Shown in pieces: positions 1 to 11,457 of a stretch of 64,000 nucleotides of DNA. Each line of letters begins with the position of its first letter. Positions within the stretch are counted from its first letter, which is position 1. The stretch lies in the NCBI GenBank assembly GCA_023260975.1, contig JALQTK010000002.1, positions 41,211 to 105,210 on the forward strand, in the 5' to 3' direction. The notes under the pieces are model-generated. The model was not told the DNA's origin. It did no database searches and saw nothing but the letters and a program-made list of their open reading frames with translations. The position numbers were made by a program, and so were the translations under genes. Origin of the DNA: Pseudidiomarina sp. (GTDB lineage: Bacteria; Pseudomonadota; Gammaproteobacteria; Enterobacterales; Alteromonadaceae).

Positions 1-2
1 AG

Positions 3-509
3 TTACAAGCGCTAGTGCGAGCACGGCCAGTGTACGGTGTCAACAGCATGCAACAGCGTCTCACTGAGATACGCGCTCAGCTGTTGCAGCGCGAGCGTGA
101 TCAACAGCAGTTGCGTGAAGAGGTATTAACGATGCGCGCTAAAATGCGCGAGCATCTGCTGCATAGTAGTACCGATCAATTTGATTTAAAGCAGGGGCTT
201 GGGGGTATTACCGATATTGAGTTTTTAGTTCAGTATCTGGTGTTACGCTTCAGCGCGCAGCATCCACAGCTGGTGCGTTACACCGATAACATTCGTATTC
301 TTGAGCAAGCAGCGGCTTGTGCGGTGTTGAGTAAGCATGACGCGCAGCAACTGATTGACGCCTATTTAGCTTATCGTGCCGAGGTGCATCGTTTAGCACT
401 GGATAATCAACCCGCCCTGACCAGCAAAACATTTAGTCAGCAACGCACTGCTGTGCAGCAGTTATGGCAGCAATTTTTTAGTGATACAGATCAGCATCAT
501 CAAGGTTAG
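3..509 (+). CDS. glnE: Glutamate-ammonia-ligase adenylyltransferase/deadenylase, C-terminal part (5' truncated by window edge)
   Basis: In-frame from nt 3 (LQALVRARPVYGVNSMQQRL...); motifs 'FDLKQGLGGITDIEFLVQYLVL' and 'LVRYTDNIRILEQ' are typical of GlnE C-terminal domain. Confidence 0.93.
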   Translation, partial: LQALVRARPVYGVNSMQQRLTEIRAQLLQRERDQQQLREEVLTMRAKMREHLLHSSTDQFDLKQGLGGITDIEFLVQYLVLRFSAQHPQLVRYTDNIRILEQAAACAVLSKHDAQQLIDAYLAYRAEVHRLALDNQPALTSKTFSQQRTAVQQLWQQFFSDTDQHHQG

Positions 510-1410
510 GTCGTGTTTTAAAACGACGATGAACCCACATGTACTGCTCCGGTGCTTGATTAATGGCAAATTCCACCATTTTGTTAACGCGCGTTACGTC
601 GGCGAGGTCATCGCCGCTGGGGAAGTTTTCAAACTGCGGATAAAAATGAATATCGTAACCGCTTCCATCAGCACGCCGTAAACACGTGGTCGGGACCACG
701 GCGCAGCTTGCATTACCAGCAAATAACAATGTGCCAGTGGTGGTGCTAGCTTCCTTAACTGCAAAAAATGGCGCAAACAAGGTACGTTTGCGACCGTAAT
801 CTTGATCTGGTAAATAGCCTGCAATATCACCCTGATTCAGCGCTTGCAACATGCTGCGCACATCAGTGCGTGGAATCATATATTTATTCGAACGAATGCG
901 GCCATGAGTTTGTAAATACTCCATAACGGCATTGTTATGTGGCCGATACAAGCCAACAGCCGGTTGCACGCAACCGTGCATACGAACGTGCAGTTCTAGA
1001 CTAAGAAAATGAAATAGCAGCATTAATACGCCTTGCCCTTGCTGCAATGGCGCCTGCAAATGTTCGACACCGTGCACATGCAACTTGCGTTGGATGCGCC
1101 AATTTGGCCACCACCAGGCCATGCCGGTTTCGAAAAAGGCAATACCGGTATTTTCCATGTTAGTTTTGACTAATACTTCCACTGCGTCGGCTGATTTATC
1201 TGGAAAGCATAATTCGAGGTTGCGCCGAGCAATCGCCGCTCGTTTTGGCACGAAGCGATAAAATAAGCGGCCGACAGCGCGACCAAGCGCCAACTGCCAG
1301 CGGTACGGTAACCACGAAATAAGATATAAAAACCCGGCTCCGAGCCAGGTTAGCCAGTAGTTTGGCAATAAAAACCGTAGCTCGAATTTGGGTTTTTCGA
1401 TAACGTTCAT
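478..1410 (-). CDS. lpxL: Lipid A lauroyl/myristoyl acyltransferase (LpxL/LpxM/HtrB family)
   Basis: 310 aa; LPLAT family layout 'RRNLELCFPDKSA', 'MLLFHFLSLELHVRM', 'YRPHNNAVMEYLQTHGR', 'PDQDYGRKRTLFAPFFAV'. Confidence 0.9.
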   Translation of the reverse strand: MNVIEKPKFELRFLLPNYWLTWLGAGFLYLISWLPYRWQLALGRAVGRLFYRFVPKRAAIARRNLELCFPDKSADAVEVLVKTNMENTGIAFFETGMAWWWPNWRIQRKLHVHGVEHLQAPLQQGQGVLMLLFHFLSLELHVRMHGCVQPAVGLYRPHNNAVMEYLQTHGRIRSNKYMIPRTDVRSMLQALNQGDIAGYLPDQDYGRKRTLFAPFFAVKEASTTTGTLLFAGNASCAVVPTTCLRRADGSGYDIHFYPQFENFPSGDDLADVTRVNKMVEFAINQAPEQYMWVHRRFKTRPNLDDADLYH

Positions 1411-2756
1411 CGCGTCAAGCTTGCGTTAATCGCCACCAGATCTTGTTCAGTGATTTGCCCTGAAGACTGTTGCAAATTTAAGTACTGACGAATATAGCCA
1501 TACCGCGCAGTGGAAAGATTGCGGCGCGCATTGAAAAGGTTGCGGGTGCTATCTAATACGTCGACAATAGTTCGGGTACCCACTTCAAAACCAGTTTGGG
1601 TTGCTTTTAAGGCGCTCTCAGCCGAGATAACCGCTTGCTCAAGCGCTTTAATAGTGGCAACTGAGGCAACTACATCATAAAACGAGCTACGCACATTGCG
1701 CTCTACGTTACGACGGACAAATTCGAGCTGTTGGCTGCTAGCGACATAAAATTCACGCGCTTGATCAATTTGTGAGCTAGTGCGGAAGCCACTGAAAATA
1801 GGTACCGTGAGGTTAATTCCAATTGAATTATTATCCAGTCGCGGTGAGTCAATCTCAACGCCCGCAGATTCAGAGCGACCGTCACTGGTATTATAACTGG
1901 CTGACAGTGAAACCCGTGGGTAATGACCATTACGCGCTAAATCGATTTGCTGGTCGGCAATTTCAACCGTGACACGTTGCACCAACAGCGATAAGTTTTT
2001 GTCCTCTGCGGTGGTTACCCAAGCTTGAGCATCGCTTGGCTGAGGTGATTCTGGAGCAAATTTAGCAGTATCCAAACGCGCTAACTGCTGGTGATAGCGG
2101 CCAGTAATTTCACGCAGACTTTCTTGAGCAATTTCAATGGCATTTCGTGCTTGAATTTCACGAGCAACGGCGTTATCGAATTGCGCTTGTGCTTCATGTA
2201 CGTCAGTTATGGCGGTAAGACCGACCGAGAAGCGCTGCTTGGTTTGTTCTAATTGGCGCTCAATGGCCTTTTTCTCAGCGTCGGCAAAATCGAAGTCATC
2301 TTGTCGTTGCAGCACGGTAAAATAAGCATTCACCACGCGTAACATCAGTTGCTGACGTTCACTCAAATACTTAACTTCGGCCTGATATGCTTGTTTTTCT
2401 GCAATATCGGCATTGTCCCACACGTTCATATCGAACAGGGTTTGGCTCAAATTGACGCCAGCGCTCCAGCCGCGCGAAGTGGAATCAATGATAGTAAACT
2501 GATCGGCAGCAAGAAATTGTCCACGCTCTGAATTACTGCGGTCGTAACCTGCGGAGAAACCTAACTGCGGCCAAAATGCGGAGTTGCTGATATCGATACC
2601 GCGCTGAGCTGCGCGACGCTCAGCATCAACACGTTGTAAGGTTGGATCGTTTTGCAAAGCTAACTGAAATACTTGCGCCAAATCGTCGGCATAGGCGAGG
2701 CAGCTAGTGCTAGCAAAAGTTAAACCGATAAGAGCTGATAAAACGTGCTTTTTCAT
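1407..2756 (-). CDS. tolC: TolC family outer membrane efflux protein
   Basis: Signal peptide MKKHVLSALIGLTFASTSCLAYA then 'DDLAQVFQLALQNDPTLQ', OEP repeats; start placed at MKKH (2756) rather than the longer ORF start. Confidence 0.93.
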   Translation of the reverse strand: MKKHVLSALIGLTFASTSCLAYADDLAQVFQLALQNDPTLQRVDAERRAAQRGIDISNSAFWPQLGFSAGYDRSNSERGQFLAADQFTIIDSTSRGWSAGVNLSQTLFDMNVWDNADIAEKQAYQAEVKYLSERQQLMLRVVNAYFTVLQRQDDFDFADAEKKAIERQLEQTKQRFSVGLTAITDVHEAQAQFDNAVAREIQARNAIEIAQESLREITGRYHQQLARLDTAKFAPESPQPSDAQAWVTTAEDKNLSLLVQRVTVEIADQQIDLARNGHYPRVSLSASYNTSDGRSESAGVEIDSPRLDNNSIGINLTVPIFSGFRTSSQIDQAREFYVASSQQLEFVRRNVERNVRSSFYDVVASVATIKALEQAVISAESALKATQTGFEVGTRTIVDVLDSTRNLFNARRNLSTARYGYIRQYLNLQQSSGQITEQDLVAINASLTR

Positions 2757-2982
2757 GGTAACAAGGTTCCTGAATAATCGATGAGCAGAAAACTGCAGAC
2801 GGCAATACAATCATTTTATAGATACAACTGAATGAAAACCAGTTTACTCTGCATTTTGCTGAGTTTCAGTGTGTTAGTTGCAACAGTTTCGCCTCAAGTG
2901 TAACTAATTATGTGATGAGACCCTATTTATTTACAATCACTGATAATCTAGTAAGCGATAAACAGAGTAGATAGAACGGTTA

Positions 2983-3609
2983 ATGACAGCAAATAGGTGC
3001 ACAGTGCAAACATTTAAGCATGCTGATGTAGAAATTTTAGAGCGCACTCTGGAACGCCGTGGTTTCTTGAGTATTTTTCGCTATCGATTGCGCCACAAAT
3101 TATTTGCTGGCGGTTGGTCGGCCACCTTTGACCGCGAGCTCATGGAGCGTGGCCATGCCGCGGTGGTAATCCCTTACGATCCGCAGCGTGACCAACTGGT
3201 GCTGCTGGAGCAGTTCAGGATCGGTGCTATGAGTGATAGTACCAGCCCGTGGTTACTTGAGTTTGTTGCTGGCATGATAGATGCCAGCGATGTCGATGCT
3301 GAAGCGGTAGCCCATCGCGAATTGTTTGAGGAAGCCGGGTTACGGGCACAGCACATGCACTATGCGCTGAGCTACTATTCAAGCCCCGGCGGGTGTACTG
3401 AAAAAATTAGTATTTATGTGGCTGAAGTAGACAGTAGCGAAGCCGCAACGCTCGGTGGACTTGCCACTGAGAATGAGGATATTCGAGTACACGTGTTGCC
3501 ACGCACTGACGTGGAGCAGTTGCTTGAGCAAGGAAAAATTAACAACGCCGCCAGCGTGATTGGCTTACAATGGCTGCAACTTCATCGTAGCCGACTATTT
3601 TCGACATGA
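2983..3609 (+). CDS. nudF: ADP-ribose pyrophosphatase (Nudix hydrolase)
   Basis: Nudix box 'GMIDASDVDAEAVAHRELFEEAGL'; position next to tolC and yqiB as in enterobacteria. Confidence 0.92.
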   Translation: MTANRCTVQTFKHADVEILERTLERRGFLSIFRYRLRHKLFAGGWSATFDRELMERGHAAVVIPYDPQRDQLVLLEQFRIGAMSDSTSPWLLEFVAGMIDASDVDAEAVAHRELFEEAGLRAQHMHYALSYYSSPGGCTEKISIYVAEVDSSEAATLGGLATENEDIRVHVLPRTDVEQLLEQGKINNAASVIGLQWLQLHRSRLFST

Positions 3610-3619
3610 GTTTCGACAC

Positions 3620-4072
3620 ATGACTTTCGACATTACTCGCGACGTCCGCCGTCAGCGTTATCAATTTGATCTCGCCGCTTTGCAGCGCTTAGCAGCGATC
3701 AACTATGCTGCGCTGGAAGGGTTAGTAAAAGGTTTATCACTAGCGCAGCCGCGGGTCATCAAAGTGGGTCATCATTTGCGCTTTAGCATAGCGCTGGTCG
3801 ATGACGCACCCTATACCACTGAAGTTCGTATTCAACAGCAGGCGCTGCAGCAACAGCTGCCTGGTTTGCGCGAAACACAACTCGATGTGCGTTTGTACCA
3901 TGATGCACAATTAGCTGAAGTGGTGCGCAGCCAGGGGGTAGGGCGGATACAGCCGCGCTACCCGCAGCCAAATCCACAGATGCACCATAGCGATGAAAAG
4001 CGCCAGGTCAATCAATTTTTATATGATTGGCTGCGTGCCATTCAGCAAGCTGGCTACAGTCAGGAGAACTAA
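3620..4072 (+). CDS. yqiB: DUF1249 family protein (YqiB-like)
   Basis: 'MTFDITRDVRRQRYQFDLAALQRLAAINYAALEGLV...' between nudF and yqiA; start chosen at 3620. Confidence 0.8.
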   Translation: MTFDITRDVRRQRYQFDLAALQRLAAINYAALEGLVKGLSLAQPRVIKVGHHLRFSIALVDDAPYTTEVRIQQQALQQQLPGLRETQLDVRLYHDAQLAEVVRSQGVGRIQPRYPQPNPQMHHSDEKRQVNQFLYDWLRAIQQAGYSQEN

Positions 4073-4080
4073 ACGCTTTG

Positions 4081-4656
4081 TTGTTGTACATTCATGGTTT
4101 TGAAAGTTCGCCACAGTCGGCAAAAATAATTGAACTGCAGCAGTTTTTGCTGGCGCAACAACTGCCCTTGCAGCTCATGGTAGAACAGCAGCCCGCCACT
4201 ATGGCGGCGCAGCGGGCTGAGCTTGACCGCGTCATAGCTGAACAGCCTATCCGTGCCGTTATGGGGAGTTCACTCGGTGGTTTTTGGAGCCATTACGTGG
4301 TTAGCCGTTTGCATGCACTCGGCCGCACCGAAGTTCGCGCAGTGCTTATTAATCCAGCGGTGCAACCAGCGCAATGGATGCCGCAGCAGCTTCAGTCTCG
4401 TCAGCATCCGTACACCGGTGAGCACTACCAATTGGGGCCATCTGATGCTTTGGTGTTACAGCAGGCTGAGCAACAGTTACGAGCGCAGGTTGAGCTGCTG
4501 GTGCTACTGCAAACCGGCGACCAGACATTGGATTATAGTGTAGCGGCAAAATACTATCGCCAGCAGCGCATGATTATCGAGCAGGGTGGTGATCATAGTT
4601 TTAGCGGATTTACTCGCTATCTGCCCGCCGCGCTTGAGTTTCTTCACGTCCTGTAA
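4081..4656 (+). CDS. yqiA: YqiA-like esterase (alpha/beta hydrolase)
   Basis: 'LLLYIHGFESSPQSAKIIELQQFL', 'VMGSSLGGFWSHYV' nucleophile elbow; probable TTG start at 4081; immediately upstream of parE. Confidence 0.85.
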   Translation: MLYIHGFESSPQSAKIIELQQFLLAQQLPLQLMVEQQPATMAAQRAELDRVIAEQPIRAVMGSSLGGFWSHYVVSRLHALGRTEVRAVLINPAVQPAQWMPQQLQSRQHPYTGEHYQLGPSDALVLQQAEQQLRAQVELLVLLQTGDQTLDYSVAAKYYRQQRMIIEQGGDHSFSGFTRYLPAALEFLHVL

Positions 4657-4695
4657 CAGTATATGGGTATAGTGAATCACACCTGAAAATAATAA

Positions 4696-6597
<1,902 letters not shown>

Positions 6598-6609
6598 GGA
6601 GGCGCTGCA

Positions 6610-8850
6610 ATGTCTTTAGAAAATATCGAGCAATTACCACTGCGCCGCTTTACTGAGGATGCTTACCTCAATTATTCCATGTACGTGATCATGGATCGCG
6701 CTTTACCGCATATTGGCGACGGCTTGAAACCAGTACAACGGCGTATTATTTATGCCATGTCTGAGCTGGGTTTGTCGGCGCTAGCGAAATATAAAAAGTC
6801 GGCTCGTACCGTCGGTGATGTATTAGGTAAGTTTCACCCCCATGGTGATAGCGCTTGTTACGAAGCGATGGTGTTGATGGCGCAGCCATTCTCGTATCGT
6901 TACCCGCTCATCGATGGGCAAGGCAACTGGGGTTCACCCGATGATCCGAAATCGTTTGCGGCAATGCGTTATACCGAATCACGGTTGTCGCGTTTTAGCG
7001 AAGTGTTGCTCAGTGAATTGGGCCAAGGCACGGTAGATTGGTCACCGAACTTTGACGGTACGATGAAAGAGCCGCGCATGTTACCAGCGCGCTTGCCGCA
7101 TATTTTGCTCAATGGTGTAACCGGTATTGCGGTCGGCATGGCGACGGATATTCCGCCGCATAATGCCCGCGAAGTAGCGCATGCGTGTGCCTTATTGCTG
7201 GACAAGCCAAGCGCGAGTTTAGCGGATGTCATGGAACATTTGCGTGGCCCTGATTACCCAACCGATGCTGAGGTGATTACCCCACCTGAAGATATCATTA
7301 AAATGTACGAAACCGGTCGTGGCAGCATTCGTATGCGCGCTAAATATCAACTGGACGATGGCGAAGTTGTGATCACGGCATTACCGCACCAAGCATCGGG
7401 TGCTAAAGTGTTAGAACAAATTGCCGGACAGATGCAAGCCAAAAAGCTGCCGATGGTAGCCGACTTGCGTGATGAATCGGATCATGAAAATCCGACCCGT
7501 CTAATTATTGTGCCGCGTTCCAATCGCATTGATATCGAGCAGATGATGCAACATTTGTTCGCCACCACTGATCTGGAAAAGAACTACCGCGTTAACCTCA
7601 ATATGCTGGGCTTAGATGGGCGCCCACAAGTGAAGCCGTTGCTTGCTATTTTGCAAGAATGGCTGCAGTTCCGGCAACAAACGGTCACCCGCCGGCTGCA
7701 ATATCGTTTGGATAAAGTGCTGGCGCGGTTACATATTCTTGAAGGCTTACTGATCGCTTATCTGAATATTGATGAAGTGATTGCTATTATTCGCTATGAA
7801 GATGAACCAAAAGCTGAATTAATGGCGCGCTTTGGCCTCACCGATACCCAAGCTGAAGCTATTTTAGAATTGAAATTACGCCACTTGGCCAAACTTGAAG
7901 AAGTGAAGTTGACGGCCGAGCAAAATGAATTGGCTGAAGAGCGTGCGCAGCTTGAATTGTTGCTAGGCTCTGACCGCCGTTTGAAAACCTTAATCCGCAA
8001 AGAAATTCTGGCTGATGCAGAGAAATATGGTGATGCTCGCCGCTCACCGTTGGTCGAACGTGAAGAAGCCAAAGCCTTGACTGAGCGCGATTTAACTCCA
8101 GCCGAAGCGGTCACCGTAGTGCTCTCGCACAAAGGTTGGGTGCGTGCCGCCAAAGGGCATGATGTGGATGGCGCCAGCTTAGCTTACAAAGCTGGTGATA
8201 GCTTCCTTGCCGCGGCTCATGGTAAGAGTAATCAGCAGGTGGTATTCATCGATAGTTCTGGTCGCAGCTTCTCGTGTGAGGCGCATTTATTACCCTCGGC
8301 ACGAACACAAGGTGAACCGCTGACTGGGCGCTTTAGCTTGGTAGCTGGTGAAACCGTCGATCAGGTGTTGATGGCGAAAGATGAGCAAGCCATGTTGTTA
8401 GCGTCGGATGCCGGTTATGGCTTCATTTGTCGCTTCGGTGATTTGGTAAGCCGCAATAAAAACGGCAAAGCTGTTTTGAATTTGCCCACTGGCGCAAAAA
8501 TTCTGCCACCGTGTTTGGTACACAACCACGATACCGATCAGTTGGTGGTGGTATCAAACGAGGGTCGTATGCTGATATTCCCAGTGAAAGATCTGCCAGA
8601 ACTGGCCAAGGGTAAGGGTAATAAAATGATTAGTATCCCGACCCTGCGGGCTCAGTCACGTGAAGAATACGTGGTCGCTGCGGCGGTAGTGGCCGAGGGG
8701 GTACCTATTACGTTGTCGGCAGGTAAACGTAAATTGACCCTAAAAGCAGCTGATCTTGAGCATTATCGCGGTGAGCGCGGTCGTCGTGGCAATAAGCTGC
8801 CGCGTGGTTTGCAGCGCGTCGATGCAATTAGTGCTGAAATTCAAGACTGA
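6610..8850 (+). CDS. parC: DNA topoisomerase IV subunit A
   Basis: 746 aa; '[32 protein letters not shown]', '[37 protein letters not shown]'. Confidence 0.98.
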   Translation: MSLENIEQLPLRRFTEDAYLNYSMYVIMDRALPHIGDGLKPVQRRIIYAMSELGLSALAKYKKSARTVGDVLGKFHPHGDSACYEAMVLMAQPFSYRYPLIDGQGNWGSPDDPKSFAAMRYTESRLSRFSEVLLSELGQGTVDWSPNFDGTMKEPRMLPARLPHILLNGVTGIAVGMATDIPPHNAREVAHACALLLDKPSASLADVMEHLRGPDYPTDAEVITPPEDIIKMYETGRGSIRMRAKYQLDDGEVVITALPHQASGAKVLEQIAGQMQAKKLPMVADLRDESDHENPTRLIIVPRSNRIDIEQMMQHLFATTDLEKNYRVNLNMLGLDGRPQVKPLLAILQEWLQFRQQTVTRRLQYRLDKVLARLHILEGLLIAYLNIDEVIAIIRYEDEPKAELMARFGLTDTQAEAILELKLRHLAKLEEVKLTAEQNELAEERAQLELLLGSDRRLKTLIRKEILADAEKYGDARRSPLVEREEAKALTERDLTPAEAVTVVLSHKGWVRAAKGHDVDGASLAYKAGDSFLAAAHGKSNQQVVFIDSSGRSFSCEAHLLPSARTQGEPLTGRFSLVAGETVDQVLMAKDEQAMLLASDAGYGFICRFGDLVSRNKNGKAVLNLPTGAKILPPCLVHNHDTDQLVVVSNEGRMLIFPVKDLPELAKGKGNKMISIPTLRAQSREEYVVAAAVVAEGVPITLSAGKRKLTLKAADLEHYRGERGRRGNKLPRGLQRVDAISAEIQD

Positions 8851-8910
8851 TCGGACGTTTGCTTGGCGTCTTATCGGTATAATAGACGGCATCTAACAAG
8901 AGGAATCTGA

Positions 8911-9630
8911 ATGCTAGCTGTCGTCCGAATTTTATTGCTCGGGGTGTTTGTTATTGCTGCTAGTAGCGCATTGGTATTGCGCTTCTTGTTGCGACCATTT
9001 CATGCCGATAACACCACTACTGCGGCGCACTGGTATGGCCGCATGCACAAGCTGATTGGGCTGCAATTAGAAATAAGGGTGCCGGCTGGATTATTTGACG
9101 GTGGCCCTTATGTTTATATTGCCAATCATCAAAATACTTGGGATATCTTCACATTAGCTCGCGCTATGCCACCGCATACCCAGAGTATCGGCAAAAAGAG
9201 CCTGATTTGGATCCCATTTTTCGGCCAGATGTATTGGTTGGCCGGCAATATTCTGATTGATCGCAAAAACAGTGGTAAAGCGCGTGGCACCATTGAGCAA
9301 GCCGCTGATGCCATCAAACAACGCGGCATTTCTATTTTGCTATTTCCTGAGGGTACCCGCAGTTACGGTCGTGGCTTATTGCCTTTTAAAACTGGGGCAT
9401 TTCGTACCGCTGCACAGGCCAATGTGCCGATTGTTCCCATTTGTGTATCTAATTTGCACGGTAAGGTAAAACTCAATCGTTGGAATAATGGCAAATTAAT
9501 CATTGAATTTCTGCCACCTATCGCGATGAGCGGCTATGATAATGAAGCTATTAAACAGGTCGTTAACCACTGTCATCAACTGATGCAGCAGACCATTCAA
9601 CAACTCGAACAGCAGTTAGCCCAAGGATAA
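8911..9630 (+). CDS. plsC: 1-acyl-sn-glycerol-3-phosphate acyltransferase
   Basis: 'IANHQNTWDIFTLA' (NHX4D) and 'LLFPEGTRSYGRGLLPFKTGAF' motifs. Confidence 0.93.
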   Translation: MLAVVRILLLGVFVIAASSALVLRFLLRPFHADNTTTAAHWYGRMHKLIGLQLEIRVPAGLFDGGPYVYIANHQNTWDIFTLARAMPPHTQSIGKKSLIWIPFFGQMYWLAGNILIDRKNSGKARGTIEQAADAIKQRGISILLFPEGTRSYGRGLLPFKTGAFRTAAQANVPIVPICVSNLHGKVKLNRWNNGKLIIEFLPPIAMSGYDNEAIKQVVNHCHQLMQQTIQQLEQQLAQG

Positions 9631-9635
9631 CCACT

Positions 9636-10049
9636 ATGGCCGTTGATATTGCTGCGCTACGAGCGCAAAGCGAAGAAACCATTGAAGCGCTGTTAGCAGA
9701 TGGTGCACCCGATGACGAACTATTTGTGATTGAACATCACCTCGCCAGCGCCGATTTTACCAAGCTTGAGAAAGCCGCTGTGGAGCTGGTGAAGGCCGGC
9801 TATCACGTTGATGACGCCGATGAATTTGAGCTGGATGACAACTCGCGTTGGTTTGCCTTTGTCGCTGTCAGCGAAGTACGCCTGGATGCCAAAATTCTTG
9901 ACCTGCAAACCCAAGAAGTTGCCAAAATAGCTGATTTGGCCGGTATTGACTACGATGGTTGGGGCACGTATTGGGGTGAAGAAGACGAGCTCGACGACGA
10001 CCTCGAGGGCGATATAGATTACCTCGATAATGACCACGACAACGTCTAA
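9636..10049 (+). CDS. rraB: Ribonuclease E inhibitor RraB family protein
   Basis: 137 aa, acidic C-terminus; 'LVKAGYHVDDADEFEL...IADLAGIDYDGWGTYWGEE' characteristic of RraB. Confidence 0.85.
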   Translation: MAVDIAALRAQSEETIEALLADGAPDDELFVIEHHLASADFTKLEKAAVELVKAGYHVDDADEFELDDNSRWFAFVAVSEVRLDAKILDLQTQEVAKIADLAGIDYDGWGTYWGEEDELDDDLEGDIDYLDNDHDNV

Positions 10050-10074
10050 CTAATTAGCTTGAGGAAATTACCCT

Positions 10075-11436
10075 ATGCTCGCTGATATTGGACTCATAGC
10101 AGGGGTTGCTCTGCTGATTTGGTTGGCCCTTAAAGGCGTCAATATTCTGCTCGCCGTGCTGATTTCCGCGGTGGTTATTGGTGTTACCAATGCCATGCCG
10201 CTTGCCGATGTGTTACTCAAATATTTTCCGACCGGGCCATCGGGAGCATTTACCTTCGCCGGTAACTTTCTGTTGCTGTTTTTATGTGGTGCCTTGTTTG
10301 GCCGCGTGATGGCAGCCAGTCATGCTGCTCAGGGCGTGGCAATGGGTATAACCGCGCGGCTCGGTGCGCGGCATACGCTGTTAATTGCGATGCTGGTGTG
10401 CGCACTGCTGACGTACGGTGGCGTGGTGGTATTCGTGGTGATGTTTACCATGTACCCGATTGGCGTGACGCTAATGCGTCAAGCGAATCTGCCGCGGCGT
10501 TTATATGCGGCTGCTATAGCGCTCGGTGCTGGAACCTTTACCATGACCGCATTACCAGGTACCCCCTCTATCCATAACGTCATTGCCGCCCGTAGTTTAG
10601 GCACAGATTTGTTTGCTGGTGGTTGGTATGGGGTACTTGGCGGCTTGTTGATGGCGGTGCTGGGCATGTGGTATTTGCAACAGCAGTGGCGCCAAGCGCA
10701 AGCCAACGGTGAAGGCTACCAGAGTCATCCCAAAGATGAGCAAATGGCGGCATTAGCGCCAACTGCTGATCAGCAGTTACCAAACTTAGGTAAATCACTG
10801 CTTCCGGTTGCGGTGGTACTGTTTATTATTGTGTTGCCACGCTTATTGCAATTGGCTGAGGTACAGGCGCAGTGGTTGCTGTTCGCTGCCAGTCAGCCAG
10901 TGATTTGGTCCAGTATGGCGTTATTGGCTGGGGTAGCTAGTTGTTATTTGTTGTTCGCTCCAGCGCGGCAAAATTTTATGCAGACTATGGGCCAGGGTGC
11001 TGATGACTCATTGCTGCCACTGATTAATACCGCTGCAGTGATTGGTTTTGGTGGGGTGGTCATTCAAACCGCTGGCTTTCATAGTTTTGCGCAATGGTTG
11101 TTGGAGTTGCCGATGCCGCCGTTATTGTCGGTATTTTTCTCGGCCAACTTAATTTCTGGGGTAACGGCTTCGGCGTCGGGCGGCCTGCAAATCTTTATGT
11201 CGGCATTGGCACCGGCCTACTTAGAAGCAGGAATTCCGGCTGAGTTGTTACACCGGGTAGCAAACATAGCAGCTGGTGGCTTAGATTCGTTGCCACACTC
11301 GGGGGCAGTTATTGCTTTGTTGACCTTAATGGGTTTAACGCATAAGCAAGCCTATAAAAATATTTTTGTGGTGACTGTGCTGATCCCAATGGTCGCAGCA
11401 TTGGCGGTAGTTATTACCGCCATGCTGGTTGGCTAA
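10075..11436 (+). CDS. GntP/YxjC-type family permease (organic acid:H+ symporter)
   Basis: 453 aa multi-TM; 'GNFLLLFLCGALFGRVMAASHAAQGVA', 'TALPGTPSIHNVI', 'ANIAAGGLDSLPHSGAVIALL' typical of GntP permeases; substrate not assignable. Confidence 0.8.
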   Translation: MLADIGLIAGVALLIWLALKGVNILLAVLISAVVIGVTNAMPLADVLLKYFPTGPSGAFTFAGNFLLLFLCGALFGRVMAASHAAQGVAMGITARLGARHTLLIAMLVCALLTYGGVVVFVVMFTMYPIGVTLMRQANLPRRLYAAAIALGAGTFTMTALPGTPSIHNVIAARSLGTDLFAGGWYGVLGGLLMAVLGMWYLQQQWRQAQANGEGYQSHPKDEQMAALAPTADQQLPNLGKSLLPVAVVLFIIVLPRLLQLAEVQAQWLLFAASQPVIWSSMALLAGVASCYLLFAPARQNFMQTMGQGADDSLLPLINTAAVIGFGGVVIQTAGFHSFAQWLLELPMPPLLSVFFSANLISGVTASASGGLQIFMSALAPAYLEAGIPAELLHRVANIAAGGLDSLPHSGAVIALLTLMGLTHKQAYKNIFVVTVLIPMVAALAVVITAMLVG

Positions 11437-11457
11437 CTAGAACTGCCGCGCTAGAAC

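Noticed and set aside
6829-6880. Possible fluoroquinolone-resistance substitutions in the ParC QRDR
   Set aside because: The segment reads [12 protein letters not shown], with wild-type-like Ser and Glu at the usual resistance positions.
7794-8153. 119-aa antisense ORF in parC
   Set aside because: Low-complexity Ser/Arg-rich composition typical of reverse-complement coding; no independent support.
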